DNA of 64,000 bases, taken from the NCBI RefSeq assembly GCF_008704555.1, contig NZ_CP023702.1:5556001-5620000 (forward strand), in the 5' to 3' direction. The notes below the pieces were generated by a model. That model had not been told where the DNA came from. It was given only the letters and a program-made list of their open reading frames with translations, and made no database searches. This document shows, piece after piece, positions 43,847 through 51,522 of this stretch. Numbering within the stretch: position 1 is the first letter of the stretch; every line of letters starts with the position of its first letter. Source of the stretch: Streptomyces nitrosporeus. Lineage in GTDB: Bacteria; Actinomycetota; Actinomycetes; Streptomycetales; Streptomycetaceae. The translations under genes were made by a program, and so were the position numbers.

Positions 43847-45543
43847 GCCGGGAACGGCACGAGGACCGGCGGGAGGACTCTGCCGCGCGGGAGTTCCTGC
43901 GCGCCCGGGACACCCTGCTGCTGCACCGCACCGACCTGGAGAAGGCGGTGGCCGAATTCAGCTGGCCCCGGCCGGAGTTCTTCAACTGGGCGCTCGACTA
44001 CTTCGACGCCGTCGCCACCCGTACGGACCGGCCCGCCCTGCGGATCGCCGGCCCCGGCGGGCCGGAGACCGACGAAGTGTACGGCTACGGCGACCTGTCC
44101 CGCCGTTCCGCCCGGATCGCCAACGGCCTGCGCGCCGCGGGCGTACGCCGGGGGGACGTCCTGCTGCTGATGCTGGGCAACCGGGTGGAGGTGTGGGAGA
44201 CGATGCTGGCCGCGGTCAAGACCGGTGCCGTCGTCATCCCCACCTACACGACGGCCACCCCCGCGGAGCTGGCGGACCGCGTCGGCCGGGGCGAGGTGCG
44301 GTACGTCGTCGCCGAGGCGGCGCTGGCGGACCGGTTCGCCGGCGTACCGGGCGGGTGGACCGGCTTCACCGTCGGGGGCGAGGCGGAGGGCTGGCTGTCC
44401 TACGACACCCTCGGGCAGGCGTCCGACGCCTTCGAGCCGGACGGTCCCACCCGGGCGGACGACCCGCTGTTCCGGTACTTCACCTCGGGCACCACCTCCA
44501 AGCCCAAGCTGGTGGAGCACACCCACACCAGCTACCCCGTCGGCCACCTGTCGGGGATGTACTGGAACGGGGTCCAGCCGGGCGACGTCCACCTGAACAT
44601 CTCCGTGCCGGGCTGGGCCAAGCACGCCTGGAGCTCGCTCTTCGTCCCCTGGAACGCCGAGGCGACGGTGCTCGCGCTGGACGCCGCTCGCTCGGGTCCC
44701 GCCGAGATCCTCGACGCCCTGTGCACCCGCCAGGTCTCCACCTTCTGCGCCCCGCCGACCGTCTGGCGCGCGCTGGCGGGCCTCGGCCTGGGTGAACGCC
44801 CGCCCGCGCTCAGGGAGGCCGTCGCGGCGGGCGAGCCGCTGGAGGCATCCCTGATCGAACAGGTCGCCCACGACTGGGGAATCCACCTGCGCGACGGTTA
44901 CGGGCAGACGGAGACCACCGGGCAGATCGGCAACCCCCCCGGCCGTACGCCGGTCCCCGGCCGCATGGGTTTCCCGCTGCCCGGGTACACCGTCGTCCTC
45001 GTCGACCCGGAGTCCGGCACACCCGTCCCCGACGGCACACCGGGGGAGATCTGCCTGGACCTGTCCACGGCGCCGCTGGGCGTCATGAAGGGGTACGTGG
45101 GCAACCCGGCCCGCACGGCCGAGGCGCTGGCCGGCGGCTACTACCACACGGGCGACCTGGCCGTACGGAACGCGGACGGCTCCCTCGGCTACCTGGCGCG
45201 GGCCGACGACATGTTCAAGTCGTTCGACCACCGCATCTCGCCGCGCGAGCTGGAGGAGGCGCTGCGCCGCCACCCCGCGGTGGCCGACGCGGCCGTGGTC
45301 CCGGTGCCCCACCCGGTCGGCCTGTGGGCTCCGAAGGCGTACGTGGTCCTGGCCCCGGGCAGTCCGGCCTCGGCCGGCACGGCACGGGACCTGCTCGGCC
45401 GCGCCTGCGCCGAGCTGCCCCCCGAGAAGTGGGTGCGCTCCGTGGAGTTCGCGAAGTCCCTGCCGCGCACGGCGTCGGGAAAGGTGCGCCGGGCCGAGCT
45501 GAGGGAGCGCCCGGCCGGCACGGAGTACCCGCTCGACGCCTGA
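43843..45543 (+). CDS. AMP-forming acyl-CoA synthetase/ligase
   Basis: 566 residues. The adenylation superfamily motifs are complete: TSGTTSKPKLVEHTH (214-228), DGYGQTETTGQIG, YYHTGDLA, and the C-terminal catalytic Lys in RTASGKVRRAEL. It is closest in pattern to medium-chain or aryl acyl-CoA synthetases (VPGWAKHAWSSLFVPWNAEAT). It should activate a carboxylate as acyl-AMP, for transfer to CoA or an amine. No carrier protein is nearby. Coupled to the FAD enzyme by a 4-bp overlap and last in the operon, before a bidirectional terminator. Confidence 0.88.
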   Translation: MSRERHEDRREDSAAREFLRARDTLLLHRTDLEKAVAEFSWPRPEFFNWALDYFDAVATRTDRPALRIAGPGGPETDEVYGYGDLSRRSARIANGLRAAGVRRGDVLLLMLGNRVEVWETMLAAVKTGAVVIPTYTTATPAELADRVGRGEVRYVVAEAALADRFAGVPGGWTGFTVGGEAEGWLSYDTLGQASDAFEPDGPTRADDPLFRYFTSGTTSKPKLVEHTHTSYPVGHLSGMYWNGVQPGDVHLNISVPGWAKHAWSSLFVPWNAEATVLALDAARSGPAEILDALCTRQVSTFCAPPTVWRALAGLGLGERPPALREAVAAGEPLEASLIEQVAHDWGIHLRDGYGQTETTGQIGNPPGRTPVPGRMGFPLPGYTVVLVDPESGTPVPDGTPGEICLDLSTAPLGVMKGYVGNPARTAEALAGGYYHTGDLAVRNADGSLGYLARADDMFKSFDHRISPRELEEALRRHPAVADAAVVPVPHPVGLWAPKAYVVLAPGSPASAGTARDLLGRACAELPPEKWVRSVEFAKSLPRTASGKVRRAELRERPAGTEYPLDA

Positions 45544-45574
45544 GGGCGCGGCACCCGGGGACCGCTCCGGACGA

Positions 45575-45616
45575 CCGCGGCGCCGGACCCCGTACGACCG
45601 GGGTCCGGCGCCGCGG
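45575..45616. terminator. Bidirectional terminator
   Basis: CCGCGGCGCCGGACCCC (45575-45591) pairs perfectly with GGGGTCCGGCGCCGCGG (45600-45616), loop GTACGACC. It lies between the convergent ligase and CGNR 3 genes. Confidence 0.88.
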
Positions 45617-45633
45617 TGCTGCGCCGGGCCGGT

Positions 45634-46209
45634 TCAGACCGTGCGGTGGCGGGCGTAGTGCCGCTGGGCCTTGGCCCGGTTGCCGCAGCCGGCCATCGAA
45701 CACCAGCGGCGGGTGCCGTTCTTGGACACGTCGTAGAAGTGCAGGACGCACTCGTCGTTGGCGCAGGGGCGCACCCGGTCGGGCCGGTCGTCCATCAGCC
45801 GGAGCCAGTCCTCGGCGGCGTGCCAGGCCGGCAGCCAGGACGCGGCCTCCACCTCGACGGCCGACCCGGGCCGCCCGTCCGCGTCCATGCTCCGCAGGAT
45901 CCGCCCGTGCGAGAGGACCTCGTTGAGGGCCGCCACCGCATCCGGGCCGGGCCGGCCGGGCGCCGTGACCAGCACGTCCAGGGCCCCGCGCACACGGAGC
46001 AGGTGGTCCAGGGTGGCGCGGTCCGCGGGCACCGGGGTGGTGCCGAGGTGCTCGCGTACGGCCGGGGACGCCAGCCAGAGCGCCAGACCGCCCGGACGTT
46101 CCAGCAGGTCGTGGGGGCCCTCGGCGTCGATCCACCGGGTGTTGAGCAGGTCGAGGGCGAGCGGTTCGCCGGTCAGCGGACGCGGGTCGGGCGCGGGGGA
46201 GGGCGGCAC
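45634..46209 (-). CDS. CGNR zinc-finger regulator 3
   Basis: 191 residues. LTGEPLALDLLNTRWIDAEG opens the sensor part; Cys pairs CANDEC and WCSMAGCGNR end it, with AKAQRHYARHRTV after. There is one extra residue between the last two Cys compared with copies 1 and 2. GTG start with AAGGA. It is divergent from the VOC gene across 159 bp. That region lacks a CTAAYGG palindrome but has TAACC half-sites (46256, 46298) and the small palindrome AGAAACGGTTTCT (46233-46245). Confidence 0.87.
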   Translation of the reverse strand: MPPSPAPDPRPLTGEPLALDLLNTRWIDAEGPHDLLERPGGLALWLASPAVREHLGTTPVPADRATLDHLLRVRGALDVLVTAPGRPGPDAVAALNEVLSHGRILRSMDADGRPGSAVEVEAASWLPAWHAAEDWLRLMDDRPDRVRPCANDECVLHFYDVSKNGTRRWCSMAGCGNRAKAQRHYARHRTV

Positions 46210-46324
46210 GGCGAGGTCCTTCCGGCAGAGGCAGAAACGGTTTCTCCTCCGATACTAACCAGCCAACCGCCCGTGAGCGGTTGACTCGCTTCGGTTCTAA
46301 CCCCTAAAGTTCTTTTCAACGGTT

Positions 46325-46339
46325 ACGAGATCGTCTCGT
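46325..46339. promoter_or_regulatory. Palindrome resembling the TetR operator at 28821
   Basis: ACGAGATCGTCTCGT, 6-bp arms with a 3-bp centre, 29 bp before the VOC start. The core TACGAGA-N3-TCTCGT is shared with the operator of the MFS pump 17 kb away, so the same TetR protein, or a close paralogue, may act here. Confidence 0.65.
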
Positions 46340-46368
46340 GGCTCCGACGAAGGCACAGGTGTTTGACG

Positions 46369-46824
46369 ATGACCAAGGCACAGAACCTCCAGACCGGGCA
46401 CGTCGGCGTGAACGTCACCGACCTGGACCGTTCTCTCGCCTTCTACCGCGAGGTCTTCGACTTCGAGGTCCTCGCCGAGGGCAAGGAAGGCGACCGCCGC
46501 TGGGCGTTCCTCGGCCGCGGCTCCCGGCTCCTGGTCACCCTGTGGCAGCAGAGCACCGGCACCTTCGCGACCGACCGCCCCGGCCTGCACCACCTCTCCT
46601 TCCAGGTGGACACCGTCGAGGAGGTCCGGGCCACCGAAGAGGTGCTGCGCGCGCTGGGCGCCGAGTTCACCTACCAGGGCGTCGTCCCGCACGGCGAGAA
46701 CGCCACCTCGGGCGGCATCTTCTTCAACGACCCCGACGGCATCCGGCTGGAGATCTACGCGCCGACCGGCGCCGACCCGGCCGACGCCCCCACCACCGGC
46801 GCTCCCACCTGCGGCTTCTTCTAG
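46369..46824 (+). CDS. VOC-family (glyoxalase/dioxygenase fold) protein
   Basis: 151 residues. Two beta-alpha-beta-beta-beta modules: HVGVNVTDLDRSLAFYREVFDFEVL, LHHLSFQVDTVEEV and FFNDPDGIRLEIYAP. Likely metal ligands are the His of TGHVGVNV, the His pair near GLHHLSF and the final Glu of LEIY. VOC proteins act as glyoxalases, dioxygenases or drug-binding resistance proteins; which applies is unclear. ATG 46369 is preferred over TTG 46363. It heads a plus-strand series with the flavoprotein and ferredoxin genes. Confidence 0.85.
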   Translation: MTKAQNLQTGHVGVNVTDLDRSLAFYREVFDFEVLAEGKEGDRRWAFLGRGSRLLVTLWQQSTGTFATDRPGLHHLSFQVDTVEEVRATEEVLRALGAEFTYQGVVPHGENATSGGIFFNDPDGIRLEIYAPTGADPADAPTTGAPTCGFF

Positions 46825-46850
46825 GCCGCGGTCCAAAGGACCCGCCCGTC

Positions 46851-46920
46851 CGGCGGCGTCCGGCACCCGCGGTACCAGGGCGGCCCCCCGCCCCGCGACC
46901 GTACGCGCCGGACGCCGCCG
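46851..46920. repeat. Inverted repeat in the VOC-flavoprotein gap
   Basis: CGGCGGCGTCCGGC (46851-46864) and GCCGGACGCCGCCG (46907-46920) are perfect 14-bp arms 42 bp apart, followed by a second short hairpin CGCCCGCCGGGCG. It may attenuate read-through from the VOC gene to the next. Confidence 0.6.
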
Positions 46921-46992
46921 GGCCCGCCCGCCGGGCGGACGACGCCACTTCTGAAACGCGCACCCGGCCGCCCCTGCCCCGAAAGGAACGCC

Positions 46993-47913
46993 GTGGCCAC
47001 CTATCACAGCGGCGAGAGCGCCGTACAGGAACGAGCCGGCCTGGAACGCCAGGCGGACTTCTCCCGGGGCGGCATCGGCGACACCGTGCCCGACGTGGCG
47101 GCGGAGTTCCTCGCCGCACAGCCCATGCTGGTGGTCGGCGGGACGGACGCCGCCGGCCGGGTCTGGGCCACCCAGCTGACCGGGGAACCGGGCTTCCTCC
47201 GGGTCCCCGGCCCGCGCACCCTCCTCGTGGACGCGCTGCCCGAACCGGGCGACCCGCTGCACGAGACCCTCACCGGCGCGCACGGCACCGCCGTCCGGAT
47301 CGGCATGATCGGCATCGAGCCCGCCACCCGGCGCAGGATGCGCATCAACGGGCGCGCGGTCCGGACCGGGGACGGCCTGCGGGTGGAACTGGACCAGGTC
47401 ATCGCCAACTGCCCCAAGTACCTGCAGAAACGCGACCACCGGTTCCTGGGACCCGGTGAGACCGCCACCCCGCGCACTGTCACCGGGGCCACCGCCCTCA
47501 CCGCCGGACAGCAGCGGGTGCTCCGCGAGGCCGACACCTTCTTCGTCGCCACGGCCTCCGACCGCGGTGACGCGGACGCCTCCCACCGGGGCGGCAACCC
47601 GGGCTTCGTCCAGGTGCTCTCCCCGACCCTGCTGCGCTGGCCCGACTACACGGGCAACGCGATGTTCCTGACCCTGGGCAACCTCCTCCTCAACCCGGCC
47701 GCGGGCATCCTCGTCCCGGGCTGGGACACCGGCACCGCACTGCACCTCAGCGGTACCGCCCGCACCGTCTGGGACGAGGAGGAGACCCGGAGCGTGCCGG
47801 GCGCCCAGCGGCTCGTCGAGTTCTCCGTCGAAGAGGTACGCGAGATCACCGCCGCGTCCGGCCTGCGCTGGTCCGAGCCCGCCTACTCCCGCTTCAACCC
47901 GGCCGTCGCCTGA
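46993..47913 (+). CDS. Pyridoxamine-phosphate-oxidase-like flavoprotein, long form
   Basis: 306 residues. An N-terminal half contains VPDVAAEFLAAQPMLVVGGTDAAGRVWATQLTG. A C-terminal split barrel contains ADTFFVATASDRGDADASHRGGNPGFVQVLSPTLLRWPDYTGNAMFLTLGNL and VPGWDTGTALHLSGTARTVWD. The conserved NCPKYLQKRDHR segment joins them. Long PPOX-like proteins of this form often occur next to ferredoxin-reductase genes. It should bind FMN and pass electrons or reduce a substrate. GTG start with GAAAGGAACG upstream. Confidence 0.85.
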   Translation: MATYHSGESAVQERAGLERQADFSRGGIGDTVPDVAAEFLAAQPMLVVGGTDAAGRVWATQLTGEPGFLRVPGPRTLLVDALPEPGDPLHETLTGAHGTAVRIGMIGIEPATRRRMRINGRAVRTGDGLRVELDQVIANCPKYLQKRDHRFLGPGETATPRTVTGATALTAGQQRVLREADTFFVATASDRGDADASHRGGNPGFVQVLSPTLLRWPDYTGNAMFLTLGNLLLNPAAGILVPGWDTGTALHLSGTARTVWDEEETRSVPGAQRLVEFSVEEVREITAASGLRWSEPAYSRFNPAVA

Positions 47914-48058
47914 CCGCCCGGCCGCCCCCGGCCCGGCCCTCCCCTCCGGACACCCGGGGCCGGCCGGGCGGCCGCACCGGCCCCGGCGCCCCAGCCGGTC
48001 CCACCGGCCCCAGCAGCCCTGATGAACCCACCCACCCACGATCCCGAGGGAGTTCACG

Positions 48059-48253
48059 ATGCGCGTCGCCGTGGACATGAAACTGTGTGAGAGCCACGGA
48101 CAGTGCGTCTTCGCGGCACCCCAGGTCTTCTCGTTCGACGACGAGGAGTACCTCGTGTACGAGCCCGAGCCCGACGACGCCCTGCGCGACCGGGTGGAGA
48201 AGGCCGCGGCCGCCTGCCCGGTCCGCGCCATCACCCTGGGACCCGCCTCATGA
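48059..48253 (+). CDS. [3Fe-4S] ferredoxin
   Basis: 64 residues. LCESHGQCVFAAP gives Cys10, His13 and Cys16; AACPVRAI gives Cys53. Cys-x2-His-x2-Cys with a distant CP is the pattern of single-cluster [3Fe-4S] ferredoxins that feed P450s and some oxygenases. GGGAGTTCACG precedes the ATG. The reductase gene overlaps its stop (ATGA), so the pair is made together. No P450 is in the window; the Rieske oxygenase at 52759 or the flavoprotein upstream are possible acceptors. Confidence 0.93.
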   Translation: MRVAVDMKLCESHGQCVFAAPQVFSFDDEEYLVYEPEPDDALRDRVEKAAAACPVRAITLGPAS

Positions 48254-49470
48254 CCGGGGACGGCCGGCGCCACCTGGTGATCGTCGGCGCCTCCCTGGCC
48301 GGCCTGCGGGCCGCGCAGACCCTGCGCGCGGAGGGCTTCGAGGGTGAACTGACCGTCGTGGGCGCCGAACTCCACGCCCCGTACGACCGGCCACCCCTGT
48401 CCAAGCAGGCGCTCACCGCGCCCGGCGGCCCCCCGGACACGGCACTCCCGGTACCGGACGGCATCCGGGCCCGCTGGCTGCTCGGCCGCCCCGCGGTCGC
48501 CCTCGACCCGCGCGCCGCCACCGTGACCCTGGCGGACGGGACCACGCTGCCCTACGACGGACTGCTCGTCGCGACCGGCGCCGCCCCCCGCCGCCTCCCG
48601 CCGGACCGGGGTGCCCCGCCCCGGCGGGTGTTCACCCTGCGCGACCGCGAGGACGCCCACGCCCTGCGCGCCGAACTCACCCCCGGCAGAAGGCTGCTGG
48701 TCGTCGGCGCGGGTTTCCTGGGAAGCGAGGTGGCCGCCGCGGGCCGGGCCCTGGGCCTGGACGTCACCGTCGTCGAGGCGGGCCGGCTGCCCCTGGAACG
48801 CGTGGCCGGCAGTGCGGTCGGCGCCTTCGTCGCGGACCTGCACAGGACGGCGGGCGCCGACCTCCGGGTGGAGACCACCGCCGAGACGCTCCACTCCGGC
48901 CCCGACGGCGCGCTCACCGGGGCCACCCTCGGCGACGGCACCACCGTGACCGCCGACGTGGCGGTCCTGGCCCTGGGCGCCGTACCGGCCACCGGGTGGC
49001 TGGCCGGCTCCGGGCTGGACGCCGAGGGAGGCGTGCGCTGCGACCGGTGGCTGCGGGCCCTGGACACCGAGGGCCGGGTCGTCCCCGGGGTGTTCGCCGC
49101 CGGGGACGCCGCCAGGGTGCCGCAGCCGCTCGCCGACGGGCAGCCGATGGCCCTCGGCCACTGGAGCGACGCCCTCGACCAGGCGGCCACGGCCGCCCGT
49201 ACCATGCTCACCCCGCACAGCCCGCACGCCCTCGACGCGGTGCCGTCCTTCTGGTCGGACCTCTACGGGGCCAGGATCCGCTCCGTGGGCCTGCCCGGCG
49301 CGGCCGACGAGGCCCGGGTCGTCGAACACGACGCCGTCGCCCGGCGCATGGAGGTCAGCTACCACCGCGAGGGCCGGCTCGTCGGGGCACTGACGGTGGG
49401 GCGCACCGCCCGCCTCGCCGCCTACCGCGAGGAACTGCACCGCCGGAGCACCACGGTACCGGCCGGCTGA
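48250..49470 (+). CDS. NAD(P)H:ferredoxin reductase, FAD dependent
   Basis: 406 residues. The first FAD motif is LVIVGASLAGLRAAQTLR; then APYDRPPLSKQAL; the NAD motif is LLVVGAGFLGSEVAAAGRALG; FAAGDAARVP is the second FAD-binding block. The C-terminal ferredoxin-reductase-like domain includes FWSDLYGARIRSVGL. It matches rhodocoxin/putidaredoxin reductase types. It passes electrons from NAD(P)H to the overlapping ferredoxin. Confidence 0.92.
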   Translation: MTGDGRRHLVIVGASLAGLRAAQTLRAEGFEGELTVVGAELHAPYDRPPLSKQALTAPGGPPDTALPVPDGIRARWLLGRPAVALDPRAATVTLADGTTLPYDGLLVATGAAPRRLPPDRGAPPRRVFTLRDREDAHALRAELTPGRRLLVVGAGFLGSEVAAAGRALGLDVTVVEAGRLPLERVAGSAVGAFVADLHRTAGADLRVETTAETLHSGPDGALTGATLGDGTTVTADVAVLALGAVPATGWLAGSGLDAEGGVRCDRWLRALDTEGRVVPGVFAAGDAARVPQPLADGQPMALGHWSDALDQAATAARTMLTPHSPHALDAVPSFWSDLYGARIRSVGLPGAADEARVVEHDAVARRMEVSYHREGRLVGALTVGRTARLAAYREELHRRSTTVPAG

Positions 49471-49521
49471 GACCGGGCACGGGCCCGCCGCACCACCGCG
49501 GCGGGCCCGCGCCCGCGCGGT

Positions 49522-49607
49522 AACCCGCGCCCCGCGCGTACGGGCGGGACCCGCGACCCACGCGTACGGAGGCGTACGGAGAAGGAACCCGCGCCCCGCG
49601 CGTACGG
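49522..49607. repeat. 22-bp direct repeat and related tandem units
   Basis: An identical 22-bp sequence beginning AACCCGCGCCCCGCGCGTAC lies at 49522-49543 and 49586-49607. The second copy is followed by GGAGAAGGAGCCGCGCCCC, which again resembles the sequence before it. The repeats lie downstream of the reductase gene. Confidence 0.75.
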
Positions 49608-49666
49608 AGAAGGAGCCGCGCCCCGGAGAGCGGGCGGGAAGCGTCCCGTTACGCCCCGCGGGGAGG

Positions 49667-49672
49667 TAAACT
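49667..49672 (+). promoter_or_regulatory. -10 element for a leaderless leader peptide
   Basis: TAAACT (49667-49672) fits the TAnnnT -10 pattern. The ATG of the leader ORF lies 7 bp further on, so the transcript would begin at or next to its start codon. GTTA lies 13-19 bp upstream. I infer a leaderless mRNA. Confidence 0.6.
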
Positions 49673-49679
49673 CCCGCCC

Positions 49680-49754
49680 ATGTCCACCCCCGAGTCCGAC
49701 AGACTCAGGCCGCCGGTCCGCCGGCGGCCGATCCGCGACACCCGGAACCCCTGA
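49680..49754 (+). CDS. 24-residue leader peptide
   Basis: ATG to TGA, 25 codons, beginning MSTPESDRLRPPVRRRPIRD. It is Arg-rich and includes the rare codon pair AGA (8) and AGG (10). It lies 248 bp upstream of the MFS exporter gene. Codons 10-17 form a perfect hairpin and alternative pairings follow. A ribosome paused here by an antibiotic could change the fold and allow read-through. Too short to be proven by composition; the call rests on promoter, position and RNA structures. Confidence 0.6.
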   Translation: MSTPESDRLRPPVRRRPIRDTRNP

Positions 49755-49827
49755 CCCCCAGCGGTCACCGCCGTCGTGTCGCCGGTCGCAGGCCGCCGCC
49801 GGATCCCGCGGCGATGCGGGGGCGGCC
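49708..49827 (+). promoter_or_regulatory. Four-segment attenuator upstream of MFS exporter
   Basis: Segment 1 GGCCGCCGG (49708-49716) pairs with segment 2 CCGGCGGCC (49721-49729) inside the leader ORF. Segment 3 GGCCGCC (49791-49797) pairs with segment 4 GGCGGCC (49821-49827) around an inner CCCGC/GCGGG stem, forming a terminator-like hairpin. Segment 2 is also complementary to segment 3. The 1:2, 2:3 and 3:4 pairings are mutually exclusive, the layout of ribosome-controlled attenuators. Confidence 0.65.
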
Positions 49828-50001
49828 TTCATGCCCGGTCGAGAACGGTCGGCGTACCCCGGCACACAGCCGGAGGACAGCCGACGGGCACCGGCATTCC
49901 GTCGCTCCGCCGTCCCACGCCTCATCGCGTGACGGGCGCGACCCGCATCCCCGCGTACCCCGATCGTTCCCGTCGGTTCCGTACAAGGGGTCTGTTTCCT
50001 C

Positions 50002-51222
50002 ATGGTCCGCACCACTCGTATGCCATTCGCCGTCCACATGCTCGGGCTGGCGGTCTTCGCCCAGGGCACCTCGGAGTTCATGCTCTCCGGCCTGCTCTCG
50101 GGCATCGCCGGCGACCTGGACGTCTCCCTGTCCGCCGCAGGTCTGCTGACCTCCTCCTTCGCGGTCGGAATGGTGGTCGGCGCCCCGCTGACCGCCCTGG
50201 CCGCACGCACCTGGCCCCGGCGGCGGGCCCTGCTGTTCTTCCTGGCGGTCTTCGTCACCGTCCACGTCGTCGGCGCGCTGACGAGCAGTTACGGGGTGCT
50301 GCTCGCGACCCGGGTCGTCGGGGCTCTCGCCAACGCCGGATTCTGGGCGGTGGCGCTGGTCACCGCGACCGCCCTGGCCGGTCCGGAGCGGCGCGCCCGG
50401 GCCACCGCCGTGGTCGTCGGCGGAGTCACCGTCGCCTGCGTGGCGGGCGTGCCGGCCGGAGCGGCGCTCGGTGAACTCTGGGGCTGGCGCGCGGCGTTCT
50501 GGGCGGTCGCCCTGGTCTCCCTGCCGGCGGCGCTCGCCCTGTTCCGGGCGGTTCCCGGCGGGCGGCCCGAGGACGCCGGGAAGGTGGGCGTCCGCGCCGA
50601 GCTCCGTACCCTGGGCCGCCCGCGGCTCCTGCTCACCCTGCTGGTGATGGCCCTGGTCCAGGGCGCCACCTTCTGCGCGTTCTCGTATCTGGAACCGCTG
50701 GTCACCCGGGTCACCGGGTTCGGCGCCGGACGGGTCCCCCTGGTGCTCGCCCTGTTCGGCGCCGGCGCCTTCGCCGGGGTCACCCTGGCCGGGCGGCTGG
50801 CCGACGCCCGCCCGGCCGCCGTCATCGGCACCGGCATGGCGGCGCTGACCGCCGGATGGGCCGCCCTGGCCCTCACCGCCGCCCACCCGGCCGCCGTACT
50901 CGCCCTGGTGCTGCTGCTGGGCGCGCTCGCCTTCGGCACCGGGACCGCGCTGATCACCCGGGTCTTCCATCTGGCCCCCGAGGCCGGGACCCTGGGCGGC
51001 TCCTTCGCCACGGCCGCCTTCAACGTGGGCGCGGCGGTGGGCCCTTGGCTCGGCGGCCTGGCTCTCGGCGCGGAAGCCGGTTACCGCGCCCCGGTCTGGG
51101 TGAGCACCGCTCTGATGGGTGCGGCCCTCGTGCTGGCGGCGGTGCCGGCCGCGGTGACCGCCGGCACCGCACGCGTCCGGGCCGGATTCCCCGACCGGAG
51201 CGAACCGGCGCCCGAACGCTGA
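50002..51222 (+). CDS. MFS exporter, chloramphenicol-resistance (Cml/CmlR) type
   Basis: 406 residues, twelve membrane segments. The N-terminus FAVHMLGLAVFAQGTSEFMLSGLLSGIAGDL and SFAVGMVVGAPLTALAARTWPRR follow the actinobacterial chloramphenicol-efflux family of DHA1 transporters. It probably exports an antibiotic, either foreign or the product of the neighbouring cluster. The gene is preceded by a leader ORF and attenuator, suggesting induction by translation inhibitors. The resistance spectrum is not readable from sequence. Confidence 0.87.
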   Translation: MVRTTRMPFAVHMLGLAVFAQGTSEFMLSGLLSGIAGDLDVSLSAAGLLTSSFAVGMVVGAPLTALAARTWPRRRALLFFLAVFVTVHVVGALTSSYGVLLATRVVGALANAGFWAVALVTATALAGPERRARATAVVVGGVTVACVAGVPAGAALGELWGWRAAFWAVALVSLPAALALFRAVPGGRPEDAGKVGVRAELRTLGRPRLLLTLLVMALVQGATFCAFSYLEPLVTRVTGFGAGRVPLVLALFGAGAFAGVTLAGRLADARPAAVIGTGMAALTAGWAALALTAAHPAAVLALVLLLGALAFGTGTALITRVFHLAPEAGTLGGSFATAAFNVGAAVGPWLGGLALGAEAGYRAPVWVSTALMGAALVLAAVPAAVTAGTARVRAGFPDRSEPAPER

Positions 51223-51388
51223 CGGCGAGGCTCCGGTACGGGCGGGGAGCGAACGGCGGGGCGGGGCGCGGCAGATGGAGCGCGTCCCGCACCGCCGCCC
51301 CCGGCGGGCGGGCGGAGTGACGCGCACATCACACCCCGCCGCAACAGTTCGTTCACCTGCGGGCATAAAACGTCTGAGAGACTTTGTT

Positions 51389-51413
51389 CCGGACAGATAC
51401 ATAACCTGTCCGG
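51389..51413. promoter_or_regulatory. Inverted repeat upstream of second MFS gene
   Basis: CCGGACAG (51389-51396), 9-bp A/T-rich spacer ATACATAAC, CTGTCCGG (51406-51413). The spacer contains TACATA, a possible -10, so a repressor bound to the arms would cover the promoter. This is the only notable element in the 300-bp gap between the two MFS genes; no regulator gene adjoins it. Confidence 0.65.
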
Positions 51414-51522
51414 CATGTGGTCCGGCGACGAAGCCGACGCTCCCGCACGATCCTCCACCTCCGCACGCAGTCGCCCGGCCCGTCACGAGCCGGGTGCCGC
51501 CCCGCCCGAAAGGTCACCCACC

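Noticed and set aside
46297-49440. 1047-codon minus-strand open frame
   Set aside because: Antisense to VOC, flavoprotein, ferredoxin and reductase genes that all show family motifs; composition is Gly/Arg/Val-rich noise.
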